Positions 1-5,300 of a stretch of 6,528 bases of DNA are shown here, piece after piece; the first letter of the stretch is position 1; every line of letters begins with the position of its first letter. The stretch spans positions 1-6,528 of the forward strand of contig CAZSLL010000029.1 of NCBI GenBank assembly GCA_964607835.1, given 5' to 3'. Made by a program: the position numbers and the translations under genes. Below the pieces are notes generated by a model that had not been told where the DNA came from, searched no databases, and saw only the letters and a list, made by a program, of their open reading frames with translations. The DNA comes from DAOVFN01 sp964607835. Lineage in GTDB: Archaea; Aenigmatarchaeota; Aenigmatarchaeia; QMZP01.

Positions 1-670
1 GTGCGGGAAGTGCGCCACCGTGTGCAAGCAGAACGCCATAGTGGCCGTGAAGGGGAAGAATCCTGCCTTTGTACCTGACCTCTGCATAGGGTGCAAGGCA
101 TGCATGATAGCCTGCCCTGTGGGAGCCATTGGAGAGGACAGGAAACAGATAGGAACGATTTATACGGGAAAGGGATATGGTATTGACATGGTTTCAGGCG
201 AGCTCAAGCTCGGACAGCTCGCATCAGGAGAGATAGTTGCAGAGACCAGGAAGGTCGCTCAGGAGCAGGCCGGTAAGCTGGGCAAGGACCTCGTTTTCGT
301 GGACTCTGCGGCAGGGGTAGGGTGCCCGGTCATTGCCTCCATTCAGGGCACTGACCTTGTCATAGCGGTAACAGAGCCCACGCCCTCTGGATTCGAGGAC
401 CTCAAGAGGGTCCTTTACATATCAGACCACTTCGGGATTCCCAGGATGCTCATCATCAACAAGTCAGACCTGGACGAGGGGTTCTGCAGGAAGATAGAGG
501 ATTACGCAAAGGAAAGGGGCATACCCATACTCGGGAAGATGCCCTACAAGAAATCTGTTGTCATGTCAACAGTGAGCATGAAACCCATAGCCCTACAGGA
601 TAAGGAGTTCGGGAAGATGTTCAGGGAGATGGCAGAAAAGGTCAGCGGATTCCTTGAAAAAGCTCCATGA
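1..670 (+). CDS. MinD-superfamily P-loop ATPase with inserted ferredoxin domain, 5'-partial
   Basis: The reading frame is open from position 2, so the gene begins upstream and the GTG at 20 is an internal valine. Visible residues 1-8 (CGKCATVC) are the end of a first CxxCxxCxxxC cluster. Residues 28-39 (CIGCKACMIACP) form a complete second one. Together they predict two [4Fe-4S] clusters in a ferredoxin insert. The C-terminal half has the family signatures DSAAGVGCPV (about 101-110), TEPTPSGFEDLKR and INKSDLD. The Walker A region expected at the N terminus is outside the window. These cytoplasmic ATPases are relatives of Mrp/Nbp35 and MinD. Their precise role is poorly known, and Fe-S cluster handling or redox-coupled ATP hydrolysis is usually suggested. 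The last 29 bp overlap the convergent regulator gene. Family assignment is confident, function is not. Confidence 0.92.
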   Translation, partial: CGKCATVCKQNAIVAVKGKNPAFVPDLCIGCKACMIACPVGAIGEDRKQIGTIYTGKGYGIDMVSGELKLGQLASGEIVAETRKVAQEQAGKLGKDLVFVDSAAGVGCPVIASIQGTDLVIAVTEPTPSGFEDLKRVLYISDHFGIPRMLIINKSDLDEGFCRKIEDYAKERGIPILGKMPYKKSVVMSTVSMKPIALQDKEFGKMFREMAEKVSGFLEKAP

Positions 671-1115
671 GCTCGCTGCTCAGGGTTAACATGTTGGACT
701 TTCCCCTCTGCTCCTTCTTTATTATTCCCCTGCCCTCCATTCTGTCCAGGAGCCTGGAGAGCTTTACCTTCTGGAGACCTGTCTCCTTCCTGAGTGCTGA
801 CTGGTAAAGGCTTCCCCCTGACGTGGCAAGGGTTTTCACTATCACTGACTCGCTGGGCTCGAGTAGCCTGAGAAGCGGGGACGTATCCTGCCTTTCCATG
901 GTGCCCCCCGAATCGTGAAAAAGATAATATACCAGCGTGCCTATGAAAAGCCCAACAGAGCCAACGAATGGTATGAAGAATGGAAGGGGTATAATGCACC
1001 CGCAAACGTCCCCTGACTCTATCGTCATCTGGACGTAGAGCGATGTAAGGGATATCGTGAAAACAAAGACAGATATGGTAAGGACCCCGAGCAACATCTT
1101 CTTTGAGCCATCCAT
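642..1115 (-). CDS. Membrane-anchored winged-helix transcriptional regulator (two TM segments)
   Basis: This 157-residue protein has two hydrophobic segments, about residues 7-29 and 45-66, and a C-terminal winged helix-turn-helix domain from about 80 to 150 (LLEPSESVIVKTL, then SALRKETGLQKVKLSRLLDRMEGRGIIKKEQRGKSN). That layout resembles archaeal membrane-associated MarR/IclR-like regulators (COG2512-type). With the basic MDGSKK end inside, the short loop between the membrane segments faces out and carries Cys38-Gly-Cys40, which could bind metal or form a disulfide. The ATG at 1115 is chosen because an in-frame TGA lies directly before it; ATG at 1097 is the alternative. The gene is divergent from the thioredoxin-CcdA gene and shares its TATA region, so it probably regulates that gene and itself. 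Its 3' end overlaps the ATPase gene by 29 bp. Confidence 0.85.
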   Translation of the reverse strand: MDGSKKMLLGVLTISVFVFTISLTSLYVQMTIESGDVCGCIIPLPFFIPFVGSVGLFIGTLVYYLFHDSGGTMERQDTSPLLRLLEPSESVIVKTLATSGGSLYQSALRKETGLQKVKLSRLLDRMEGRGIIKKEQRGKSNMLTLSSELMELFQGIR

Positions 1116-1122
1116 TCAATCA

Positions 1123-1139
1123 GTTTCATTTTTTGAAAC
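1123..1139. promoter_or_regulatory. Candidate operator, inverted repeat GTTTCA-N5-TGAAAC
   Basis: Perfect 6-bp arms flank a T5 spacer in the short region between two divergent genes. It lies 8 bp before the regulator start and 6 bp from the TATA box. A winged-helix dimer typically binds such a dyad, so I infer it is the site of the neighbouring regulator. Bound there it would cover the likely start site of the minus transcript and the upstream face of the plus promoter. Confidence 0.5.
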
Positions 1140-1144
1140 CAAGA

Positions 1145-1153
1145 TTTATATAT
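1145..1153. promoter_or_regulatory. Shared bidirectional TATA box of the divergent pair
   Basis: TTTATATAT reads as a TATA box on both strands. On the plus strand its centre lies about 27 nt before the ATG at 1176, which predicts a leaderless mRNA for the thioredoxin-CcdA gene. On the minus strand it lies about 34 nt before the ATG at 1115, leaving a leader of only a few nucleotides. The purine-rich GAAACCAAG just upstream on the plus strand may serve as the BRE. Confidence 0.65.
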
Positions 1154-1175
1154 GGTTACTGCATAATGAGTGATT

Positions 1176-2720
1176 ATGAGAACCGGAATCACTCTCACTA
1201 TCGTACTGGCATTCCTGGCATTATCCCCTGTCATGGCGCTGGCTTCGGGCGAGACATGCCTTGTATATTTCACATACACCCATTGCCCCAACTGCGAATA
1301 CACCGATCCCCTGGTGCTCACCCATTGGACCGCGGATAACGAGGGCCTGGTGGTGCTGGAGTACTTGTTCGATGGGTGGGCAGAGCCCAACTCCGAGCTC
1401 CTGGGAAAGTATGCCCGGGAATACGGGACCCAGGCCGCGGTTCCCCAGGTCTTCGTGTCCCCCCAGGAGGCCCTTTCAGGAAGGATTGATGTTCCTGCTA
1501 TGGATCCATCAGGGCTGGGGGAGAATCCCTGCGTTTTGCTGGAGGGAGAGAGGGAATTCTCTGAAATTGACCTGGGTTCCCTGGAGGGGGAGCCCCTCAA
1601 GGTATGGGCAAACGGAAGGCTCCTACTGAGAGAGGAGAAATATGGGCCTGTGGAGAGCTCATTTCTCAGGGAGCTGCTCTTTACTGAAGACCCTGAGAGC
1701 GCCCTGGAGGGCTCGGGGCACGATTATGCTGAGGTCAGCCCCCAACCCGCGCCAATATCAGGCGGGGAGATAGGATTCGAGAGGGCCTTCATGATAGAGG
1801 GCTCCTGGCTCTTGGAGTACAACGAGACCTGCCCTTCAGGAAGCCCGGGGAACCAGAGCGAATGCGGCTCCATATTCACCCTTCCTTTTTTCGGTGAGAT
1901 AGACCTCGGGGAGATGTCAATACCTGCAATAACCATTCTGCTGGGCCTGGCTGACGGGTTCAACCCCTGCGCCTTCTTCATACTGAGCTTCCTGCTCAGC
2001 GCAATGGCATTCGCGAGGTCAAGGAAGAGGATTCTGCTCGTTGGTGGCATATTCGTGTTCTTTTCAGGGCTCATATACTTCATGTTCATGTCGCTGTGGC
2101 TCAACGTGTTCATACTCGGGGCCGGGCTGGGCGTGCTCACAGTGGCAGCGGCGGCGGTTGCCATAGCCGCGGGAGTGATAAACATCAAGGACTTCTTCTA
2201 CTTCAAGAAGGGGGTTTCCCTGACCCTACCCACCAGCCAGAAGGAGAGGTTCATGGACAGGCTTGAGAGGCTAATAAGGATGGATTCACTGATTTCTCTG
2301 TCAGCGGGAACCGTGGTGCTGGCGGCAACTGTCAACATGTACGAGCTGCTGTGCACCATAGGGTTCCCTTTCGTATACACGAGAACGCTCACGCTGAGCA
2401 ACATAACTGGCATGGAGTACTACATTTACCTGCTGTTCTACAACCTGATGTACGTGCTGCCCATTTCCGTGGTGGTGCTGGTGTTCGCGTGGAGCATGGG
2501 CTCGAGGAAGTTCTCTGTTGAGGGGGTCAGGAATCTCAAGCTAATATCAGGGTTCATGATTCTCTTCCTGGGCGCTGTGCTGCTCTGGGACTACACACTG
2601 CTCGAGAACATAGCCGTGACATTCGGGCTGCTCGCAGGTGCAGTCACCCTGGGCGGCTCCATAATAATCCTGAAGCGTGTAACCAGCAGGGTGAAGACCA
2701 AAAAACAGGAAAAACGGTAG
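1176..2720 (+). CDS. Secreted thioredoxin domain fused to CcdA/DsbD-type thiol-disulfide transporter
   Basis: This 514-residue protein likely passes reducing equivalents across the membrane to outside thiols. Residues 1-23 are a signal peptide or anchor. A thioredoxin-like domain follows, with CPNC at 37-40 in VYFTYTHCPNCEYTDP and a probable cis-proline in AAVPQVFV near residue 90. Residues of about 100-240 have no motif I recognise but contain several extra cysteines. From about 245 there are roughly seven membrane segments. Cys265 in GFNPCAFF and Cys393 in ELLCTIGFP match the paired redox cysteines of CcdA/DsbD. The ATG at 1176 is preferred over the in-frame GTG at 1170 because it sits about 27 nt from the TATA box and there is no Shine-Dalgarno site. 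Fusing thioredoxin N-terminal to the CcdA part differs from classical DsbD, whose thioredoxin domain is C-terminal. The true substrate is unknown. Confidence 0.87.
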   Translation: MRTGITLTIVLAFLALSPVMALASGETCLVYFTYTHCPNCEYTDPLVLTHWTADNEGLVVLEYLFDGWAEPNSELLGKYAREYGTQAAVPQVFVSPQEALSGRIDVPAMDPSGLGENPCVLLEGEREFSEIDLGSLEGEPLKVWANGRLLLREEKYGPVESSFLRELLFTEDPESALEGSGHDYAEVSPQPAPISGGEIGFERAFMIEGSWLLEYNETCPSGSPGNQSECGSIFTLPFFGEIDLGEMSIPAITILLGLADGFNPCAFFILSFLLSAMAFARSRKRILLVGGIFVFFSGLIYFMFMSLWLNVFILGAGLGVLTVAAAAVAIAAGVINIKDFFYFKKGVSLTLPTSQKERFMDRLERLIRMDSLISLSAGTVVLAATVNMYELLCTIGFPFVYTRTLTLSNITGMEYYIYLLFYNLMYVLPISVVVLVFAWSMGSRKFSVEGVRNLKLISGFMILFLGAVLLWDYTLLENIAVTFGLLAGAVTLGGSIIILKRVTSRVKTKKQEKR

Positions 2721-2735
2721 TCAGCGCCACTTTTA

Positions 2736-2749
2736 AGCTTTATAAAGCT
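2736..2749. repeat. Perfect 14-bp palindrome containing a TATA-like core
   Basis: AGCTTTATAAAGCT is self-complementary along its whole length and lies 16 bp after the thioredoxin-CcdA stop codon. It could be an alternative upstream TATA box for the small basic protein gene (TTTATAAA), a regulator site, or an RNA hairpin near the end of the preceding transcript. Sequence alone does not separate these. Confidence 0.4.
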
Positions 2750-2759
2750 GGGAACCGAA

Positions 2760-2768
2760 TTATTTAAA
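2760..2768 (+). promoter_or_regulatory. Probable TATA box for the small basic protein gene
   Basis: TTATTTAAA predicts a transcription start near 2790 and a leader of about 33 nt, long enough to include the ribosome binding site at 2809. The palindrome at 2736 offers a second, weaker candidate. Confidence 0.5.
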
Positions 2769-2808
2769 GCATCATCGGAGTTCAGGCTCCTGGTGGTTGT
2801 TATAATAA

Positions 2809-2813
2809 AGGTG
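2809..2813 (+). promoter_or_regulatory. Shine-Dalgarno site AGGTG deciding the start at 2823
   Basis: AGGTG matches the archaeal anti-Shine-Dalgarno sequence and ends 9 nt before the ATG at 2823. This rules against the in-frame GTG at 2793, which would add ten hydrophobic residues and lie upstream of this site. It is one of the few genes in the window that appears to have a leader. Confidence 0.6.
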
Positions 2814-2822
2814 GTTTTGAAA

Positions 2823-2993
2823 ATGCCGGAACTGGAATTCTATGACGTAAAGTCCAAGAGCAAGTTCAAGTCCAGCAACTTCAGGATTGAGGAGAAGAAG
2901 GGCAGGTTCTTTGCTGTAACCAAGTCCCAGAGCGGTCCTCATGAGTGCTGGAGGGTCCTTTCCAAGGACCAGGCTGCCAAGCTCAAGGGATGA
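2823..2993 (+). CDS. Small basic protein, 56 aa, function unknown
   Basis: The product is lysine-rich and compact, beginning MPELEFYDVKSKSKFK and ending LSKDQAAKLKG, with no membrane segment. The alternation of charged and aromatic residues (FYDVKSKSKF, RFFAVTKSQSG, CWRVLSK) suggests a small beta-rich fold. I recall short archaeal proteins with a similar FYDVK opening and a KKGRxFAV core, but I cannot name the family. It has its own TATA box and Shine-Dalgarno site and lies about 100 bp after the thioredoxin-CcdA gene, so it is probably transcribed separately. It contains one cysteine. Binding to nucleic acid or the ribosome is possible from its charge but is not shown. Confidence 0.72.
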   Translation: MPELEFYDVKSKSKFKSSNFRIEEKKGRFFAVTKSQSGPHECWRVLSKDQAAKLKG

Positions 2994-3006
2994 TTTGGTC
3001 CCTTGG

Positions 3007-3059
3007 CTGGCTAGGCCAGAAACTATTTCTTTGATTATATCACGGCCACTGAGAAGTGG
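3007..3059. terminator. Two small hairpins between convergent genes, possible terminator region
   Basis: CTGGC-TAG-GCCAG (3007-3019) and CCACT-GAGA-AGTGG (3046-3059) fill the 68-bp gap between two stop codons. The second has a GNRA-type loop on the plus strand. The stretch between them on the plus strand is moderately T-rich (CTATTTCTTTGATT), as in archaeal terminators. There is no long T-run, so the call is weak. Confidence 0.3.
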
Positions 3060-3061
3060 GT

Positions 3062-3799
3062 TCAGGCCTTCCTCTTTGTCCTGCTGGGGGTATTCTTCCT
3101 GGAATAGGCCTTCTTCGTGGCTTTTGCCCTTGCAGCGGAGGGCCTTGCCCTGGGCTTCCTGGGGGCGGGCCTCTTGGCAGCCGGTTTTGGTGAGGCATCA
3201 GACAGCTCAGCCTCGGGACTGAGAGTGGGTATTTCCTCATGTTCATGGGCCTGTTCTTTGCTCAGCTCGAAGCCGGGCCCGCTGTCAGGATTATCCAGTT
3301 CGGCCTTGGGGAGCTCCACCTCTATGCCGGGCTCTTCCTTCTGATGCCCGGCGCTGAAAGAGGTTAAGCCAGACTCCTTTGCGGGCTTCTCGAAAGAATC
3401 TTCCAGCCTGCTCTCCAGCGGCTCCCATGGCTTCTGGTCAAGGGAGCGCCCGGCGGGGGTGTCCTCATTCCATCCGGAAGCGGGTTCCCTCTCCCTGGGA
3501 ACGGACTCTAGCAGGTCCTTCTCGCCCGGGCCCCACATCTCAGGGCAGGGCTTGTCCGGGTTGAAGTTCATCTTGATGAGCCCCATGGAGTCCTTCCTCT
3601 TTGATACTGGGTTGAATGCCGGGAGAGCGGAGTGGTCTAGCCAGTTCCTGAGGGTATCAATCTCCTCCTTGAGCGAGGAAATCTCCTGCTCCTTTGACTG
3701 CAGCGCCTTCTCGTACTGCTCCCTGACATCCTCGAGCCTCCTCTCCTGCTCCTCTGCCTTCTTGTGTTCAAGCTCCTTCAGAAGTCCTTCCAGCGACAT
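3062..3799 (-). CDS. Coiled-coil protein with disordered acidic middle and basic C-terminal tail, unknown function
   Basis: I do not recognise a family. The 245-residue protein has three parts. Residues of about 3-54 are a strongly predicted coiled coil (LLKELEHKKAEEQERRLEDV and onward). Residues of about 55-204 are rich in Glu, Pro, Ser and Gly and look disordered, with a short possible motif GLIKMNFNPDKPCPEMWGPG. Residues 205-245 form an Ala/Lys/Arg/Pro tail like that of histone H1 or other nucleic-acid-binding tails. The frame is open upstream to an ATG at 3846-3910, but the ATG at 3799 is chosen because a TATA box lies 25 nt before it and the coiled coil begins there. A role in coating or organising DNA or RNA is only an inference from charge. 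It is convergent with the small basic protein gene. Confidence 0.75.
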   Translation of the reverse strand: MSLEGLLKELEHKKAEEQERRLEDVREQYEKALQSKEQEISSLKEEIDTLRNWLDHSALPAFNPVSKRKDSMGLIKMNFNPDKPCPEMWGPGEKDLLESVPREREPASGWNEDTPAGRSLDQKPWEPLESRLEDSFEKPAKESGLTSFSAGHQKEEPGIEVELPKAELDNPDSGPGFELSKEQAHEHEEIPTLSPEAELSDASPKPAAKRPAPRKPRARPSAARAKATKKAYSRKNTPSRTKRKA

Positions 3800-3819
3800 G
3801 GTTAAGGATACGGGAATCG

Positions 3820-3828
3820 TTTTAAAAA
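3820..3828 (-). promoter_or_regulatory. TATA box for the coiled-coil/basic-tail gene
   Basis: Read on the minus strand this is TTTTTAAAA, centred 25 nt before the ATG at 3799. That spacing predicts transcription starting at or next to the start codon, a leaderless mRNA, and supports the short form of the protein. Confidence 0.6.
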
Positions 3829-3904
3829 GCTTATCAGCACCCCCTGCTGCCCCACACGGCGTAACAGTGTTTCTGTGGCCGGACAGAGCGGAACCTTTTG
3901 TATG

Positions 3905-3919
3905 TAACATAGGAATTTA
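3905..3919. repeat. 15-bp near-perfect direct repeat, left copy
   Basis: TAACATAGGAATTTA recurs at 5286-5300 with one mismatch (A3911 versus C5292), in the same orientation and 1381 bp away. The two copies bracket the AT-rich three-gene operon. It may be an attachment or target-site remnant, or chance. Confidence 0.35.
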
Positions 3920-3925
3920 GAGGTT

Positions 3926-3938
3926 TTTGCAAAGCAAA
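3926..3938. repeat. Hairpin TTTGC-AAA-GCAAA in the left non-coding boundary
   Basis: A perfect 5-bp stem with a 3-nt loop followed by TTTT on the plus strand. The gap from about 3830 to 4065 carries no convincing gene. It also contains a GAA-loop mini-hairpin (4026-4034) and the GC-rich boxes just after the HEPN gene stop. Confidence 0.3.
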
Positions 3939-4041
3939 TTTTAGGCTTAGAAACGCCATGCATTTCGGAACCGCCTAATTGTGTTCAACTCCCCGAGCCG
4001 ATAGGTGAGAGCGCAGCTTGGTTGAGGCGAAGCCGAAGAAG

Positions 4042-4061
4042 TCCGCCGTGGCCCGCCCGCC
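4042..4061. repeat. Left GC-rich box, inverted relative to 5263-5278
   Basis: TCCGCC (4042-4047) and CCGCCCGCC (4053-4061) are the reverse complements of GGCGGA (5273-5278) and GGCGGGCGG (5263-5271). The spacing between boxes is 5 bp here and 1 bp on the right. The pair sits directly outside the three-gene operon, 4 bp beyond the HEPN gene stop, and contrasts strongly with the AT-rich genes between. Confidence 0.4.
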
Positions 4062-4065
4062 GTTG

Positions 4066-4635
4066 TCAAAACCTTATCTTACGATCGTATAGTGTTATCT
4101 TCCCCTCTGTGGAGTGTTCACATAATATGCATAATTCGGGGAATATCTTTTCGTATAACTCTCTCAATTGAGGTCTAAACTCTTCTATTCTTTCAGATTT
4201 GTCCAATGGTACTTCAAGCGCTCTATGCTGAATCTCATTTCTTAGATTATGGAAGTTAGTAATAATGCTTTTTGTATTTTCAGATAAACCAACTTTTTTA
4301 GAAACCACCTTAAATGCATCCATGAAATCTATGGTTCTATTCTTAATAAGATATTCATTTATTGATGAATCTTTTTTTACCCCTTCTTTGAATTTATTTT
4401 GATTGACTTTATTTATAATATATCCTTCTTTTAGTAGGTAAGCTTTCATTAACAATTCGGTTCCATGATCGAGATGAAGTATAGCGATTCTTTCATCAAT
4501 ACTACTTCTATTCTGTATCATTGTTCGAGACCGATTTATCAGTTGAACAGCAAATTTGACCATGTTTTCTGCATCAGGGTTTTCTATTTTTCCCGATCCC
4601 ATAGAAAGAATTTTGATTGAGATTTTATCACCCAC
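4066..4635 (-). CDS. HEPN-domain protein, putative RNase effector
   Basis: The 189-residue protein is mostly helical. RNEIQH at 132-137 fits the RNxxxH signature of HEPN domains, whose Arg and His form the metal-independent RNase site in active members. An earlier helix, AILHLDHGTELLMKAYLLKEGY (about 51-72), resembles the first HEPN helix, in which an ExxxK-type pattern often occurs. HEPN proteins act as toxins, abortive-infection effectors and RNA-processing enzymes, and some are inactive binding modules. No MNT nucleotidyltransferase partner is visible. The start is a GTG at 4635, 6 nt after the upstream gene's stop, with no clear Shine-Dalgarno site, so translational coupling is likely; ATG at 4602 is an alternative. 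It is the last gene of the operon and is AT-rich compared with the left half of the window. Confidence 0.72.
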   Translation of the reverse strand: MGDKISIKILSMGSGKIENPDAENMVKFAVQLINRSRTMIQNRSSIDERIAILHLDHGTELLMKAYLLKEGYIINKVNQNKFKEGVKKDSSINEYLIKNRTIDFMDAFKVVSKKVGLSENTKSIITNFHNLRNEIQHRALEVPLDKSERIEEFRPQLRELYEKIFPELCILCEHSTEGKITLYDRKIRF

Positions 4636-4641
4636 TGTAAC

Positions 4642-4947
4642 TTATTTGTTTTTAGTTGCTGACTTTGGTTTTTCCGACTTTCCTTTTAGATAATTTATTT
4701 CTTGTTTCAGTTCCTCAATTTGTTTTGTTTGCTCTTTTATAATATCACTTTCTTTTAATGTTTGTATTTCTTCTCTTAGGTTTTTAGTTTCTTCAAGATG
4801 TTGTTTTTGAACCTTTTCGGGTTCTGATTCACCAACACCATAAACTACTAGAACCAGACCAATTGGACCAAATATAATGATACCAAAACCTGTTAAAAGT
4901 CCAATTATGATAAATATCACACCAAATATAAAACTACCCCATCTCAT
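4642..4947 (-). CDS. Small membrane protein with two TM segments and cytoplasmic coiled coil
   Basis: The 101-residue product begins with a hydrophobic hairpin: two membrane segments at about 4-19 and 21-38, joined by a very short turn. A highly charged helix follows from about 44 to 92 with heptad-like spacing of Leu and Ile (LEETKNLREEIQTLKE, IKEQTKQIEELKQEINYLKG), and a lysine-rich end. Both ends should face the cytoplasm, so the coiled coil could dimerise or recruit a partner to the membrane. Its position 6 nt before the HEPN gene and 12 nt after the lipoprotein gene suggests all three are made together. No enzymatic motif is seen. A sensor or anchor for the HEPN protein is an inference from operon structure only. 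Confidence 0.72.
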   Translation of the reverse strand: MRWGSFIFGVIFIIIGLLTGFGIIIFGPIGLVLVVYGVGESEPEKVQKQHLEETKNLREEIQTLKESDIIKEQTKQIEELKQEINYLKGKSEKPKSATKNK

Positions 4948-4950
4948 TTT

Positions 4951-4959
4951 ATCAACCTT
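4951..4959 (-). promoter_or_regulatory. Ribosome binding site of the membrane coiled-coil gene
   Basis: AAGGTTGAT on the minus strand, just after the lipoprotein stop codon and 3 nt before the ATG at 4947, resembles the archaeal GGAGGTGAT consensus with one base different and one missing. It supports this start within the operon. Confidence 0.45.
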
Positions 4960-5220
4960 TTAACATTCTATTGAAAATGGAACGCCCAAACCATCTCCAT
5001 TATATATTACAGTCTCATAAACTCCGTATGGATTTCTATTACAATATTGTACAGCTTCACGCGAAGCAATACGTGCATTATCTTCATAAGTTTTATCGAT
5101 AACAAATTTCTTTGTTATTGTTGATCCGCTTGTAGTAGGAGATTCTGAAGATGTGCATCCACTAATAAAAACTAATCCAATTAGCAAAATTGTCAATAAT
5201 GAGATATAATTCTGCTTCAT
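4960..5220 (-). CDS. Small secreted lipoprotein, 86 aa
   Basis: The product starts MKQNYISLLTILLIGLVFIS and has a lipobox ISGC ending at Cys22, so it should be exported, cleaved and lipid-anchored at Cys22. A Ser/Thr/Pro linker (23-36) leads to a short domain of about 50 residues. That domain contains Cys60 (AVQYCNRNPYG) and the C-terminal Cys86 (PFSIEC), which could form a disulfide. The ATG at 5220 is chosen over an in-frame ATG at 5286 because it begins the signal peptide and has a TATA box about 23 nt upstream. It is the first gene of the operon with the membrane coiled-coil and HEPN genes. Family unknown; an outside sensor or immunity role is speculative. Confidence 0.78.
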   Translation of the reverse strand: MKQNYISLLTILLIGLVFISGCTSSESPTTSGSTITKKFVIDKTYEDNARIASREAVQYCNRNPYGVYETVIYNGDGLGVPFSIEC

Positions 5221-5238
5221 ATTGAACAGTAAGACATC

Positions 5239-5247
5239 ATATTTAAA
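5239..5247 (-). promoter_or_regulatory. TATA box of the lipoprotein-membrane-HEPN operon
   Basis: Read on the minus strand this is TTTAAATAT, centred about 23 nt before the ATG at 5220. That predicts a leaderless transcript and supports a single promoter for all three genes, whose internal gaps are 12 and 6 nt. Confidence 0.6.
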
Positions 5248-5262
5248 TGCCTTCTTTTCGTT

Positions 5263-5278
5263 GGCGGGCGGAGGCGGA
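5263..5278. repeat. Right GC-rich box, inverted relative to 4042-4061
   Basis: GGCGGGCGG followed by A and GGCGGA. It is complementary to the boxes beyond the HEPN gene and sits about 15 bp upstream of the operon's TATA box. Confidence 0.4.
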
Positions 5279-5285
5279 TTGCACA

Positions 5286-5300
5286 TAACATCGGAATTTA
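5286..5300. repeat. 15-bp near-perfect direct repeat, right copy
   Basis: TAACATCGGAATTTA matches 3905-3919 at 14 of 15 positions. It lies 8 bp outside the right GC-rich box. Confidence 0.35.

Noticed and set aside
1025..1600. 191-residue reading frame on the minus strand
   Set aside because: It crosses the divergent promoter and the starts of two well-supported genes, and its product has no recognisable domain.
1724..2188. 154-residue reading frame opposite the thioredoxin-CcdA gene
   Set aside because: Antisense shadow of a membrane-protein gene with strong motifs; no promoter or ribosome site.
3800..3910. N-terminal extension of the coiled-coil protein to an ATG at 3910
   Set aside because: It would lie upstream of the TATA box at 3820-3828, and the added residues show no pattern matching the rest.
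3459..3920. 153-residue plus-strand frame opposite the coiled-coil gene
   Set aside because: Its Ser/Cys/Leu-rich product is what the complement of a Glu/Lys coiled coil gives.
3975..4062. tRNA gene or tRNA fragment as an integration site
   Set aside because: Some stretches look like a D-arm, but there is no T-arm consensus, no acceptor pairing and no anticodon stem.
4080..4089. TACGATCGTA palindrome as a regulatory site
   Set aside because: It lies within the last codons of the HEPN gene and a 10-bp palindrome can occur by chance.
5221..5286. N-terminal extension of the lipoprotein to an ATG at 5286
   Set aside because: It would put 22 residues before the signal peptide and include the TATA box and GC-rich box as coding sequence.
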